NCBI GenBank assembly: GCA_023014335.1
Contig: JAECYW010000002.1
Location: 2,728,001 to 2,792,000, forward strand
Direction: 5' to 3'
Length of the DNA: 64,000 nt
DNA from: Galerina marginata
Lineage: Eukaryota > Basidiomycota > Agaricomycetes > Agaricales > Galerinaceae
In this document: in pieces, positions 39,876 to 52,500 of the stretch
Numbering within the stretch: the stretch's first letter is position 1
Layout of the letters: every line of letters begins with the position of its first letter
The notes under the pieces: model-generated
Database searches by the model: none
What the model was told of the DNA's origin: nothing
Seen by the model: the letters and a program-made list of their open reading frames with translations, nothing else
Program-made: the position numbers and the translations under genes

Positions 39876-40945
39876 ATGTCGCTGACGCCTAACAAGATCG
39901 TGTGCATTACAGGTGCATCCAGGGGAATTGGGCGAGCATGGTAAGCAGAAAACTTGACTTCGTTTGCATCTGTTAAGGTTAAAAAAATGTATTCCAGTGC
40001 TCTCGAGTTCGTAAAACATGGCGCATCGGGATTGATCCTGCATTATTTGGGAGATCATGAAACAACCGAAGAGATTCAAACACTCAAAAGCCAAGTGGAG
40101 GAAAAGGGAGTCCGTACGGTTATAGTCCCAGGTGATATTGCTAAGCTTGAAACCTCCAAGAAGGTTAGTAGTACTATCTGATGAAAGTTCCAACTACTTA
40201 CCATTCAAGCGCTGAAAGATAGTAGAAGCCGGTGTCAAGGAATTCGGGCGCATCGATGTTTTGGTTTCGAATGTTGGAATTTGTCCATTTTCAGAGTTCT
40301 TGACCATGCCCCTCGAAACTTGGGAGCGCACACGTCAAGTCAACCTCGACGGGACTTTCTATATTGTGCAGGGTATATATCTGAATTCTTCAGTTGCCAG
40401 ACCGACATTGACACCGATTCCAGAGGTTGCTGTTCAGATGGAAAAGCAGGTTCCGCAGGGAGGATCCCTCATTGTGATCTCTTCCATCTCTGGTCTACTT
40501 GGTGGTGCCCAGCAATGGTCTGTAATTCGACATACCGCAGTTTTCTTCAAGAGGTACCCTGGATTGACATTGTGCTTTCCAGCCATTACGGTCCAACAAA
40601 AGCTGCCATTACATCGTTGATGCAGAATTGTGCAGTCGCTTTGGGAAAGTATGGCATTCGAGCAAATGCAATTCTTCCTGGCACTATCGCCACAGATATC
40701 AACAAAGAAGACCTAAAGGATACGACAAAGCGTGACTATATGGTAAATCGCACACTTCTGGGCAGACTCGGGAGTGAGTAAACTACTTACTAGCTTGTGC
40801 GCGTGGAGGCTGAAGCTAATGCTTTTCTTGGTAAGCCCCGGAAGATATAGCGGGACCAGTTATATTCCTCGCAAGTGATCTGGCTCGATACATAACTGGG
40901 GCATCGATCGTTGTCGATGGCGGAATATTTGTTAACTTCCAATGA
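39876..40945 (+). CDS. SDR-family dehydrogenase, L-rhamnose-1-dehydrogenase-like
   Basis: Six exons (39876-39940, 39998-40163, 40219-40372, 40424-40517, 40583-40773, 40836-40945) encode 259 residues. The NAD(P) motif is [10 protein letters not shown]; the catalytic serine lies in ISSISGL and the Tyr-x3-Lys pair in [37 protein letters not shown] and the ending [11 protein letters not shown] agree with fungal L-rhamnose-1-dehydrogenases as I remember them, which oxidise L-rhamnose to rhamnono-lactone at the start of non-phosphorylative rhamnose breakdown. SDR substrate calls from sequence are uncertain. It is divergent from the reductoisomerase gene, with 288 bp between the start codons. Confidence 0.75.
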
Positions 40946-41055
40946 AAGACGTGTAATTCATCCAGGAAGACTAGAATCCATCGATATTCTATCTAGCTTG
41001 TACGGGTTCTCGGGCCGCCGGACCTACATTGTCGTCCTTGTGCAGCGGTTAGCCT

Positions 41056-41804
41056 TCAGTGCACAAATTCGGGGGCCAGTTTCCTCCCATCCACGATTAC
41101 GGGGTCCGCCGCAATAATTACGGTTACCCACCGGGTCCAGTGATGAGATGGATTTCTCCATGCGTGCATGGTTCCTTTCTGAATAACTGTATCACCTGGA
41201 TTCTTCAAGTACTTCTCAGTGCCATCTTCGTTGATCAGGATTAATTCTCCTGATACTGCAAACCGACAGGATGGTCAGCATGAAGCAAGCAACGTCACTA
41301 GTCACCGGTTATATACCAAGTATATTGTAGTCCAATGAACATGTGCGGTGCTGTGGGAAGAATATTTGCGGAGATTCGTGTAGGTTGGCAGGAGAAACCT
41401 ACCATTGGCGTTATGGCGCCGGGTGCCAGATCCGTGGAGCGTAAATTAGTTCCAGTAGGATGAACAAGCTCAAAATTTGAAGGGTCGTTGATCTTGCGTT
41501 TTCCGCCGTCCTCGCTGAAGGGGGTAAAAATAAACAAAGGGAAAGATATGTTAGATAAACTCACCACTTGTTGTTGTCAGCAGTTGGTATAGAGTCGGTC
41601 GTGACCCAGATAGAAGCGGACCGAGCTCCTTTCACCAGTTCCATTCTCTAACCATTTCTCAGCAAAATGAATACCTGGAGAGATAAGGGGACTCACTTCT
41701 GAAGGTATTTCAACGTCGCCTTGGATGACTGAATTTCCTTGGTTATCATGCGAAGTGACGATACGACGCAGATGGGGAAAGGTGTAAGGATAGGGTTCGC
41801 ACAT
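41056..41804 (-). CDS. Cupin-domain protein
   Basis: Exons 41804-41697, 41647-41565, 41514-41403, 41350-41317 and 41255-41056 encode 178 residues, intact. The N-terminal part contains ARSASIWVTTDSIPT and GTNLRSTDLAPG; the C-terminal part has the cupin motifs HRTCSLDYNILVSGE and GDTVIQKGTMHAWRN, supplying histidines for a metal site. Small fungal proteins of this type are of unknown catalytic role; some sit near oxidoreductases. It lies beside the rhamnose-dehydrogenase-like gene, in convergent orientation. Confidence 0.75.
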
Positions 41805-42121
41805 AGCGAAAGTAAGAGGAAAGACGATACCGTGGAAAGCTGAGAACTCAAATAGAATTCACTTAAGTAGAGGATAAGGAACTGGAAAAAATGGAATAGC
41901 GCGTAGAGTCGCCGTAGACCATGACACATAATGCGCAAATTGCACACACCATTGTCACGGATCGGCAGCATGGAGGTGCACATGATTAACGCTGACGTGT
42001 GTACTGCACAGCATAGTATACAAGTTCAATAAGGAAGAAGCTACGACAAAGCATATATGGAGCTAAGGAGCGGTATCTATGAAAAAAGGATCAGCGGTAT
42101 TTCAGGTACAAATTTCGGTTT

Positions 42122-43424
42122 TTACGCACAATAATAATAGTCATCAATCAAGGGAATCCAATCTTTCACCAAGGCGCCGAACAGTCCGAGCAGAGGTGTG
42201 TGAGCCGTGCCAGCAACAAAAGACTCCAATTTCGGTCTACCACTTCAATTTTAGTCAAATAAGGGATGAGAGATGACCACCACGCACCGTGTAAAGGACT
42301 CCCAGATAGATCCGCGAAGTAGGTACCATAACATATCTTTATCTCGTCTGGCATATTCATCTCTCTCGAGCGCTGCAGAGGGAGGCGGTGTTCGACGGAT
42401 GTTGCGTGACGCGAACTCCATAAACAATGCCACTACGAGCGCCCGGTTAGACCGTTCTGATTTCTTCCTATCAACGACCAGGAGAGATGCTAGAGGGCAG
42501 AGAAAAGCGTCAACAGTATAAAACGCGGAATAGTATAGGACGCAGTACCATATGCCAGAGGTCGCAGTATATACAACGACTCTGCCAACCAGTCTCGGCT
42601 GCCAGACAATGGCCTGAGAAGAGATAGAGAAGGCTTGACTGAAGAAGTTGTCAAGGCCTTAGGCAAAAGGTATTCTTCGGGTGAAGTGTCGGACTGAGCG
42701 GATGTAAGTAGTGGATGTGGAGATAATGGGATTAGGTTATTGCGGAGATGGTCTGGGGTCATCGGGGGCTGAAGACTGTGGAGAAGAAGGAGCCAATGTC
42801 GGTGACGAATTATTCGAGGGCGGCAGCGTTGTGGGATCAAATTCTCGCTCTGGAATTGGGGGGGATACTAGCGGGCGACGCGTGGTTTTCAGTAGCAGAA
42901 ACCGGAGGGATGCTCTGATGGAGACGATTCAGTACGCATCACGCGAACAGTGAAACACACTCACTTGATAACCTCAAGAAGGATAATAGCTCTCCACCTT
43001 GTTTTGTTGGAAACTTTCCGCTTTAAAGCCATCTCAACGACAAGTTCTGTGAAACGGATGACTTCCAAAACACGGGCAGCCCATTTGTAGAGCGCATCCT
43101 TGTCAGTCCATGCCCTGGTGAAGCGGGAATGCAACGACGAAGGGATAAGAGGACGATAGGAAGGATTACTTTTGACAATGCGTGCCAGAAGGGTATCATG
43201 ATACATGCTCATGACATTCAACAGCGTCGTCACTGCCGACGAGATCAATGACAAATTGTAGATATTTCCAAGAAAATAAACGGACAGGTTTCTGAGGCAA
43301 GCTCAGCATCCTTGAAACGACCAGGCAGAAACCAAGTAATGGACCGAAGTGAGGATTCCAAGGTTGATATAGTAGAGACATTTTTGATAAGAAAAGCCTC
43401 GTATTTGGCCTTGGACGAGGCCAT
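42122..43424 (-). CDS. Peroxin PEX16; two compensating-sign frame breaks
   Basis: Exons 43424-42965, 42914-42549, 42489-42288 and 42236-42122. Motifs include the N-terminal YEAFLIKNVSTISTLESSLR, ITWFLPGRF, VVEMALKRK, LYILRPLAY and EFASRNIRRTPPP, and a C-terminus ending DDYYYCA; these fit PEX16, which recruits PEX3 to peroxisomal or ER membranes. Exon 1 needs one missing base near 43287 (a C run: CC where CCC is expected, between ASET and LSVYFLG). Exon 2 carries one extra base within 42754-42758 (between SAPDD and HLRNNL), readable as an extra C or an extra A. Phases of all introns then close. PEX16 is normally single-copy and needed for peroxisomes, so consensus error is plausible. Confidence 0.8.
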
Positions 43425-43570
43425 GACATGGACAGCCGCAAGATAGACAACGACGGTCAGAGATATCCCTGGACTGTGATTCCTTGAGACACCGACCCGG
43501 GAACTCTCACGGAGTCACACCTCCACGACCAAGTCACAGTCACAGGAAGTTGGTCCTGCCTTGGTTTAAG

Positions 43571-45108
43571 ATGGCTGGTGAGTATTTTCTGTAAACGTTC
43601 TTTATTAGGCCTCGGTGCAGGCGCTGCCGTCCTTGCTCCTTCCCAGATGTCGCGCGTCGCACCCCAATCATTGGAAGTCCTTCGAACGAGTCCTGTCAGA
43701 GGCCAGCTTGAACCGTATGACCCACGCACTCCAAAGGGTTGCCGATATATCCAAACTACAGATACCCCCGATGAACTCAAGGTCGGTTGGTTTAAATCGT
43801 CTATATCACGCGCTCTAACCTGAGATCAGGTTTTGTTGCCTCCGGGTACAGCGTCAATGTACGAGCAATTGTTAAAACTCGAAAACTACGAACTCTCCAA
43901 GAAACCCGCCGTTTCTTGGGAGCGCATCATGGAAATTCGTCATCTAAAGGACCGCATGATACGCAAGTGCCAGAAGTTGGCCAAGACCACAATGCCTATA
44001 GCAAGGACGTCTTCCCGCGGCGAATCCTTTGTCTTCCAAACATTTGTTGCCCCTCCAGATTTTCGAGTGAAGGAAATGGAGAAATGGTTCAGAGATCAAC
44101 AGAAGCGCGGTACTTCAGTACCTCGAAGAACCATTGAATCAGGCTTGGTTGGTATGCATGATTTATCTATTGCAGGTCCGTCGAGCAGCCGTCAATTAGT
44201 ACCTTCATCGTCCTCCAAATTGCCGATGCAAAGGTCAATAACAAACCCTGAACCACCTACAAAAATCAGACAGTCACTACTTTACAAGCCTTTGCCGATC
44301 ATCCAACCTTCCCGCTCTCTGCAATCGGTACGGGAAACACCCTTGGCTACCGCACCCCCACCTGGCCCATTTAACCCTGCCGATATGTTTTCGCCTCCAC
44401 CCCTTCCTGTCCTATTACTTTCTCAACGCGAAGATTACGGCCTGGATTCCAGGCTGAGGAGTTGGGTCCTTCATTTAATGTTGCAGCACCTGAGCAACCC
44501 GCAGAAGCCGTTCCTTCTGCTGTTCCACCTGAATCCACCCTTCGGCCCGTTCTTTCCAGGAGGCCAAGCTGTATTAAGCGTAACAGCATGGGTGAATTTA
44601 AAACTGTCTCTTGGGCTGACAACAATGAGCAGGAGCTAGACGACCAGTTCTCAAAATACGCATCTGCTGCTCGTGAAGCCCAAGCATCAGGTGAGTGCAT
44701 CATTCTTTGTTCCATTTGAGGCATTTCGATTACCTTTTTGACAACATCGTCTTGGGATGCAGGCAAATGGGAAGAAGTTCGGGTTCTATATTTGGAACAG
44801 ATTGCTGGCCTTGAAAATCTTCATTTACAAGTGAAGGAAGGCCTGGAGCACCTGCGCTCGGAGACGGACCATTTACAGCGTATTGATGAGACAATACGCT
44901 AGGCAGCGCGGTACACTTGATGCTACATTCCAGGAATTCGAGCAGAAACAAGCTTTGTTCCAAGAAAAAGGTGAGGGCCCATTTGCTATTCTTATTTCAG
45001 TTGCTGATCAGTAATTCGAACGCAGTTCAAGAAGCACTGACCGAAGCCAACGATGCTCTCAATCGCCAAGGCATCAGGAGGGAACTCGAAGCCATTAACG
45101 AAGCTTGA
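43571..45108 (+). CDS. Unknown coiled-coil protein; one frame break
   Basis: Exons 43571-43577 (only ATGGCTG), 43609-43781, 43830-44408, 44453-44690, 44763-44970 and 45026-45108; about 428 residues. I do not recognise the family. The N-terminal ~120 residues are conserved-looking (PYDPRTPKGCRYIQTTDTPDE, SWERIMEIRHLKDRMIRK), the middle is Ser/Pro-rich and disordered, and the C-terminus is a predicted coiled coil (LENLHLQVKEGLEHL through EQKQALFQEK). The 44-bp intron at 44409-44452 has a weak GTCCTA donor but restores frame. At 44900 an extra T after CGC creates an in-frame TAG; ignoring it restores IRRQRGTLDATF and exon phase. It shares a 146-bp divergent region with PEX16. Coiled coil and length suggest a cytoskeletal or kinetochore role, but that is a guess. 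Confidence 0.6.
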
Positions 45109-45321
45109 CGAACATCCTATTGATGGTTTTTTTTAAATTACTAGTTTGTGAATGTAACAACGGATCTAAATGTATCTATGATTTCCAATAGGATTAGACG
45201 ACTACAAATGGATCAACAATAGATTTCTTCCATTGCACCAGTCAATGGATTGTATGGTATCTTTAATAAAATGCCCCTAAAAAATCATGCTAAAAAACCT
45301 TGAAGGATATAATGATAACTG

Positions 45322-47791
45322 TCATAGGTCTTCAGCACGTCTGCGCCTCCGTTTAGCGTTCCTCCACCAGTGGCGTACGAGAGAGATATAAGCAAAGATG
45401 ATTAAAGCAGCTAACGCCAATACAATGCCAAACACGTTGTGCGGACCGCCTGATTGGTGCACGTTCATAGGTATGGTGATGTTCATGGAGAATAGACCTA
45501 GATAAAGCAAACAGATAAATCTACCGTATTATTGGTCAAAGAGAAGATATACCCGTCAAGGTTTGTAGACACAGAACTGAGACAGTAAGGACAGTCAGGT
45601 AGAGTAACTTCATGTCTGCCCCTCCCTTGGCAGTTTCGGTCATCGAACGAAGCTGTGCAAGGTACGTAGGATGCGACTGGCTGAGCATGCGTTCATAGTG
45701 CGTCAAGGAGTGTTGTAAAGTTAATATATGATCTGGATATCAAAAAAAAATTCAGGATACATGTGCTGGAAAGGAAAGTTGCTAACCCTGGACATCTCCC
45801 ATGTAAATAGACAGCTCAATCTCCTCGCCACTCCGCCTGCCTCCGGATGTTCCCATAAGTCGTTTCCGAACTTGAGTGATCACGTCGGATTTACTGGCGA
45901 GTAGACGACCTAAAACAGTGACAAGCTTTCTGGTCCTTGCCATCCGCCGCAGGGTCAGCTGAATCGAACTGGGAGGAGGCTCAGATTTCGCCCACAAAAA
46001 GTGCCAGGCAATGCTAATCTGACGTTTAGTACGACGATATAGAAGTCTGATGTTGAGGCGAGGGGAGGCGAAGTGGGGCCGGAAGGAATTGCGCAACTGT
46101 TCCGCTGGAGAGTATTTCTCACTTGGTTGGGCAATGACTGTCTGTTGTGAAGTTGGAGAGTCTTCCTGTTTCGAGAATAATTCTGGTGTGATAGCCCTGA
46201 CGAGTTCCACAGGAGGCCCGGATGGCGTGAAGAGGTCCGAAGGCCCTGTGTAAACGATGTGATCAATGGCAAGCACCTCCTTCTCAATCTCTTCCAGGAA
46301 CGGGAAAAAAGAGTCCACAATAGAATCTAGAAGACTATGAGTGATCCAATCTAGATGAGAAATTAGATTGTGAAGAATGAAGGATAGTCCATCACCCAAC
46401 CTGAAGACTTGTTGACGACTTTATCCAGCATTATTAGCCTGTTGCGTACCCGGTTGGTATGTTCTACGGAAAGGTTAAATACGCAAATGAAAAATAGAAA
46501 ATAAGACATTCCATACCTGAGATATCCGTAAAATGAAACTGGCGTAGCCATCAGTATCGGTGCTAAAAAACCCAGAATTGTATTCAGACGCACACAACAC
46601 ATCCCATCCTTGAAGATTGCCATGTAGACATTCGCTTCTCCAATGAAACCGTCATCGACCGGCAATCTATTTCCCGAGGCATCCATGAGACCGACTTCTC
46701 GGCGGAGCTTTTCTCTAATCCCTTGGCTTTCAATGGCCCGGAATGATATAAAATAATAACCAAGTTTACTGAAGAGTTCAAGTTTTTCCCGAGGATCTTG
46801 CTGAAGAATGTCCTCTAGTGTCAATGGGTGAATGTGCAATAGCTAGATGGACAGTCAACAAATTGTTGATATTTCATTGATTATTGCATACCTTCCCAAT
46901 CGCCTTCAAGTCCGCCCACGTAGGGTTGGCGACGTCTAAGAACCAGGCTTCAGGTTTGGGCTGAAATTCCTCAAAAGTTTGTTGCGCTTTGGGAATTACA
47001 ATCGATTCCGGCATCGCTCGATGTTTCCCTTTTTTGGCTCTTCTAGCGCCAGCTGGAGAAGCGGAGTGAGACCGTTGTACCGATGAGCTGCCACGATGCG
47101 GGCGATTGAAAAAGGGCGATATTGTACCAGAAGACTGGTCGACATCTTCAAGATCAGCGTCTTTGTGCCTTGGACGTGCCCGATGGTGTCTAGCGGGCTT
47201 CCGCATGGCTAGATCAAGCTGAGCAAGGACCAATGGCAATGAAGCCGTCCAGGTAGTGCGTCTGCTTGCATCCACTCCATCAGAACCAATCTGGGCATCT
47301 TGAGGTTGCGGAACTGCGGGCATCATAGATAGGGGCAGGTAGAGTCCAAATTCCCTTGGTATCTGCCTCGACTTCTCCAACGCTTTTATGCGTGTAATCC
47401 GAGCAACGATGTCGCGTTCTGACTGCAAGGTGCGGAAGGAGGATACACTACGATTCATCCTCCTTCGCCGCCTTGCTAGCTGGAATTTCGTCAAGGTCAT
47501 GATGGAGGAGCCGGAGGTCGACGAGGTTGAGGAAGATGAACTGGATGTGTCCGAGGCATTGGATGAGTTACCTCTGACATTTTTCGCCCATCGTGAGATT
47601 GCATGCTCCAATTTGGCGGCGATAGCACCGATACGTCTAGCGGCTACGAAGGAAAAGGAGGACGAAGAGGACGAAGAGAGCGAACGAGATGAGATAGACG
47701 GAGCGACGTCAAGGGGATCTTGGGGAGGCGGGTTTCCTCTGTAAATGTCTTCATTGTTGTCATCAATATGGTGATCAGTGTGGATGGACAT
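45322..47791 (-). CDS. CorA/Alr1-type magnesium transporter
   Basis: Seven exons (47791-46892, 46842-46594, 46538-46517, 46463-46401, 46350-45787, 45732-45553, 45497-45322) encode 717 residues, intact. A long Ser-rich, basic N-terminal cytosolic domain precedes the CorA core: IHPLTLEDILQQDPREKLE, FHFTDISEHTNRVRNR, DWITHSLLDSIVDSFFPFLEEIE and two C-terminal membrane helices. The pore signature after helix 1 reads LFSMN, where GMN is standard; a second PMN follows in the same loop. The tail is RRRRRAEDL. The protein should import Mg2+ at the plasma membrane or vacuole. The Ser replacing Gly is a notable departure, though some fungal members diverge here. Confidence 0.8.
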
Positions 47792-47942
47792 TGCAAATGG
47801 ATTGCAAAGAGGAAGTGGAGTGGTAAAGGATTGACATGAGGTAAATGATTTTTTTGGTGACAGAAACAGAGAAAAAGGCAGTTCCGCAGGATTCTGTTCT
47901 CCTTCTAATTCTATTTTTGTACTTTCCCAGGCATATTCAAGC

Positions 47943-49431
47943 TCATACTCGCCGACGCTTAGCATTTGGCCATCCTGCATCAGCTTCCAATCCGCGTTTG
48001 CGGCTCCCACCCTCCTCCTCACCCTTCGCATACGGTCGCGACCTTTTCTCCTTTTGACTTTGTTTCTTTTGCCTTTTCTCGATCACCTTCTTCACAGCTC
48101 GTTGTCCTCCCTCCTTCGCAAGAGCTTCATATCGGGCTTCCATTATCAACTTTTGTTTTTCACCTACAATATATGTGGTTTAATGCCAATCTTTACAGGG
48201 GGTAGAACAACTTTACCTTTCTTCAAATACCATTCTCCTTTGCCTTGGGTCCGCTTCTGTTGTTCCTCCTTCTTCGCTTTGCTTAGCGTCTCCCTTTGGA
48301 CTCGGTCCAGCCGATCCTTGTTCACCATGCTTTCCGCGCGTTTGATAGCTTGCTCCAGCCTATATACCTCGTGCTCACGTTCAGTTCGCAGATCTCTTGG
48401 CGACGAAGCTAGCAATTTGCGTGCTTGTTTCAACGTTTCACGAAGCGTAGAGAGCTCTTTTCTGTGGTTATCAGCAAGGAAACTGTACTGTGTATGGAAT
48501 TTTTCCGCAGAGAATTCTCCAGCAGTAGGAAGGAACCTTGGATCGCGAGGGACCTGGTCTTCAACATTAGCCTGTGTTCTTCATTAAAATTGGGCTTCTT
48601 ACAATTTTAGGGACTTCTACAACTGTCCTCCTCCTGGTAACGGGTCGTTTCGATGTAACTTCAGTAGGGCTGATGACAGAATTCAGTACCTACATAATTT
48701 CAAGCAATAGACTACTTACGCATGCTTGCTAGACCTCTTGGATATGTCCTTCCGAGGTTTAGCACTCCACTCGACCTTTTCGATTTTTTCTTTGCCTCTG
48801 CCCTTCGTATTGCGAACTTCGGGCTCGCTGTTTGAGTCAGTACCACTTTCCCCTTCTGACCCTGAATCGCTTTCAGGTTCTGCTTGGCTAAGGACGCGTT
48901 GAGCTTGACGCAGGGCCCCGAGAGGTAGATCGTGTAAGTCTAGTAGTGACAATGAATACTTTAGATGTCACCAGGAATAAAATGAAGCTGCGTACTGTTC
49001 TTCAGAGTTTTCTAGTGGAACAGACGGCTTTGAATAAGTATATGCAGGATCAATGGTACTGTTTCACATACCTCAGATAGGTCCGCTTCTGCCTTTTCAT
49101 CCTCGAATTCCTGCTGCGAAAAATCGACTTCATCATCCTCCCATTGAGCAATGCGTGGGGCATCAGCGTCAGCCTCATCGTCCTCTGCTCGACGTAGGGA
49201 CTCGTTATATAGCCCAGGGTCCTGGCTAGAACCTTCTTCGAACTCTTCTGACAACGAGCCGTCTTCGTCAAGACTGGATACACCGCCCTCTTCACTTCCG
49301 GAGTCCTGCTCTGCAAATTGGAATTTTGACGCGGCTTTGGGTACAGTGGAAGAGGATAATTTGGCTTGCTTTTCTGCTGTAGCGACTTTGCCTGGAGCGG
49401 TTCTATGTAAAGGTCGAGGTCGTCGGGGCAT
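47943..49431 (-). CDS. RRP36: rRNA biogenesis protein RRP36
   Basis: Exons 49431-49072, 49011-48996 (16 bp), 48939-48720, 48669-48603, 48571-48217 and 48163-47943 give 412 residues. A highly acidic N-terminal half (EEGGVSSLDEDG, QWEDDEVDFS) is followed by DLPLGALRQAQRVL, then the RRP36 core DPRFLPTAGEFSAEKFHTQY, YSFLADNHRKEL, ESMVNKDRLDRVQ and a very basic C-terminus (KKQSQKEKRSRPYAKGEEE). RRP36 belongs to the small-subunit processome and is required for early pre-18S cleavages in the nucleolus. The frame is intact. Only about 150 bp separate its stop from the start of the downstream CorA gene. Confidence 0.9.
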
Positions 49432-49565
49432 TGAATAAAGCAGAGTCAAGATCCTTGTTGAGTTGAGTGAATGCTAAATTTGGATGTTTTGGAGCATTTT
49501 GGTCAAATGCGATCTTACAGCAGCTAATATTTAGCTAAGTAAAGGTTTGAGAAATTTCGTAAAAT

Positions 49566-52500
49566 TCATGAAGAACTCCTTGGTATTTGGCTAGTAATAG
49601 ATAAACTGCCCGTAGAGTCCTGATCGTCACTTAGGAGTACATAACGTCCATTTTCCACCCTCACATCTAACGAAAGTCCATTTGAAGGTGTTCCCGATCT
49701 CCATAAAGGTGTAACACCCATCCAAGCACCCAGCTTTGTTAACCACTTCCGTCGCAACTGGTGGCCAGCTACATGTGGGGGATCACTCAACAGCCCTTCC
49801 CACCTATAAGTAGGACGCGCCCGGATCCACGAATCGTCATGGTCCGTCCCACCACCAGTTCCCAAAGTCGAAGGTTGTCCTTGTGTAATGATATCAATAT
49901 CTTCCATGTCCATTTCGCGTTTGTCACTGCCAAGATGGAACAAGATAGCCTTGCGTGGTTCCGTCAGCGAAAGGAGGGCCCACGTAGGGAGGAACACATA
50001 CCCCTTTGGAATCCCTGAAGACCGCATCATTTAGGCGAAGGTAGAGCTTATTCAGAAAGCCGGCATGGAAAAAGTCATTCCATCGAGGTTTTTTATGAAG
50101 CATGCCTCTTTGCGCGAGAAAGGCCTCCAAAGCAGCTCGGGGTAAAGGTGTGTAGGCGATGGAGGTCCTATAGTGTGGGCTAAAATCGGCAGAATATTTT
50201 TCTAACCCTGCGATGGTATCATAATTTCTACGCCAAAGGTCATCCTGCAAAACAATTCAATACAGAAGAAATATGCGTCGGTGCATCATAAAACACACCC
50301 AAAAAATATACCACCAAGTTGCAGCCTCCGAAGTTGAAACCGCTGCTAATCGGGTATATGCCGATTTGAATACTGCTTCATTGTTCAACATGACTTGTTG
50401 TAGCCTAGAATCTCGCTCGAAGTCAAGACAAGTTTGAACCATTCCATCCGGATCGCGTGGGTGGTCGTATATGAATGACAGGAATCGATAGGTCATGATA
50501 CGCGATTTCCACCGACACTCCTTTCGGTGATGCCGCCTGTAGTGAGAAAGCTTCTCTTCGACTAAAAAGAGACCGTCATCGATGAGCTGCCTATTGATTT
50601 CCAGAAAACGGGCCAATGGAGGTGTGAGGTCATAGTCTTCGTTTAATCCAATTATGTCGCCAGGTGCTGTAACATCTCTTGAGTATTTCAGCCTTATATT
50701 GAACCCACTGCCAAGATGCAGTCCTTGCCACTTGAGATGGCCTTGACGTTTGATATTCAAGACAGCATATTCATAATGCACTGAGGTCACCGCACTATAG
50801 CGCCTCCCACAACACCAATTGGAATGGGATCCAACAGGCTTCAGACACAATCAGCATACTCTATTGGTCAGCGAGTTAGAGATAATACTTACTCGTACAT
50901 GTTCGTAAGGCCACCGAATAACTCGGCCTTCCAGCGCTCGAAGGGACATACGCACATGGCGACGTCGCTGGATGTCTGGACTTGAATTCTGTGCTATGTA
51001 TTCATCTAAATCAGAGGCGTCATTGAGAACTGCGTAGGAGCCATCATCATAACGGACAACCTAGGAAGTAAACCCATTGTCAAATCAACTGGAAATGGTG
51101 GAAGTCGGTGCTCACGAGGGTCGGCGGAAATGGAATCCACCAAGCATTTCCAAAACAACTTGTACGATCGCGGTTATCTTTGTCTTGACGTTTCTTCCAA
51201 TAACTATCTGGACCAATATAGTTCTTCTGAATGACATCTTCGAGTTGTCGATACCAAGCAAAATCCGGGCCAGAGGTGAGTGAAACAGCCCTGTGGTAGG
51301 CAACAGAGCCAACTTCTCGCAAAATCTACGACATTATGAAAACGAATTAAGTGTCCGAAAAACGATCATGCAGAAAAGAGAAGACACAAACCTTTAAGTT
51401 TTCCACGTGTCTTTCGCCAGGCGTGCCCGTAAATTCCAATAGATAAGGGGGAAATTCAGAATCGCGCGCCTGAGCGAACACCATGGCTTGTTCTTTGGGT
51501 ATCTTACATTCCGGATCGGTAAGCAATAGAGCGGTTATGGATTCTTGCCAAATTCGTCGTTTAGTATGAATTGAAGACGGCGAAGTATCAAGGCTTAGAG
51601 TAGCTGTGAGCCCAATGGAAATTCAAAGGGATACAAGCGTACCGAGGGGAGAATATGTCAATACCTTGGTGGATCAAAATCATTAGTAACTGAAAGGGGA
51701 AGAATAAAGCGCATACATACTGAAGTCAATTCTCCTAGTCAATCCTGTTTAAACGCATAAGCTACTGATAGTTGGTCAGTAGGGAAATCATACTTTTGAC
51801 AACCATTTGCATCCAATTAAAATTGATGCACGTGAAGTCTATACAGCATCTCAAAATTAGCACGCCAAGTATTAGAAAGTCCTGCCCTGCTTACAAAATC
51901 CGAGTCCGTAAGTTACGATGTAGATGCTGAAATTTGACCCCCAGGAATCAGAATAAAAGGCCTCGAAAAAGACTGAAAACAACATGCCTGTAAAGTACAT
52001 ATGAGTCAACGATGTCCTTTCCAGGTATATTTAGAGTAATCGCAAGAGCAGTGGCCGACGTAGATAGGTAATTGAGACGAGATGTCCACTCGCTGGCATT
52101 GTTGACTGGATCCAAGAACGGTGCAAAGGCGCATTGCGCTATAAAGAAGCATAAAGCAGAGGCAAGTAGGAGCACTTGTCGAATGATGGGTATTGTAGAA
52201 CGAGAAAGAGATCGAAATAAGCAATTATCCGGATCTATCACTGCAATAATCGCAAGTGTGCTAAGCTTTGCAAAGAGGTAGGTCGATATGTAGGTACCCC
52301 AGCCACGACGGAAGCCTGTTTTCTTTTTAGAACTGACAGAAAGTATCATATCTGGACTCATACCGTTATACAGGAAAGAGAAGGGGTTGCGGTCGCGATT
52401 GAGAAGTCGATGGTACTCTCCATCTAGATCGACACTGGTACGTGGGCGGCCGAGCTCGCTGAACTTAGCCAGCTTTGGTACAGACCGCCGGATGACGCTA

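Noticed and set aside
44409..44452. Apparent frameshift in the coiled-coil gene
   Set aside because: A 44-bp segment with GT...AG ends restores frame exactly (LP joined to AEELGPS), so I treat it as an intron rather than a break.
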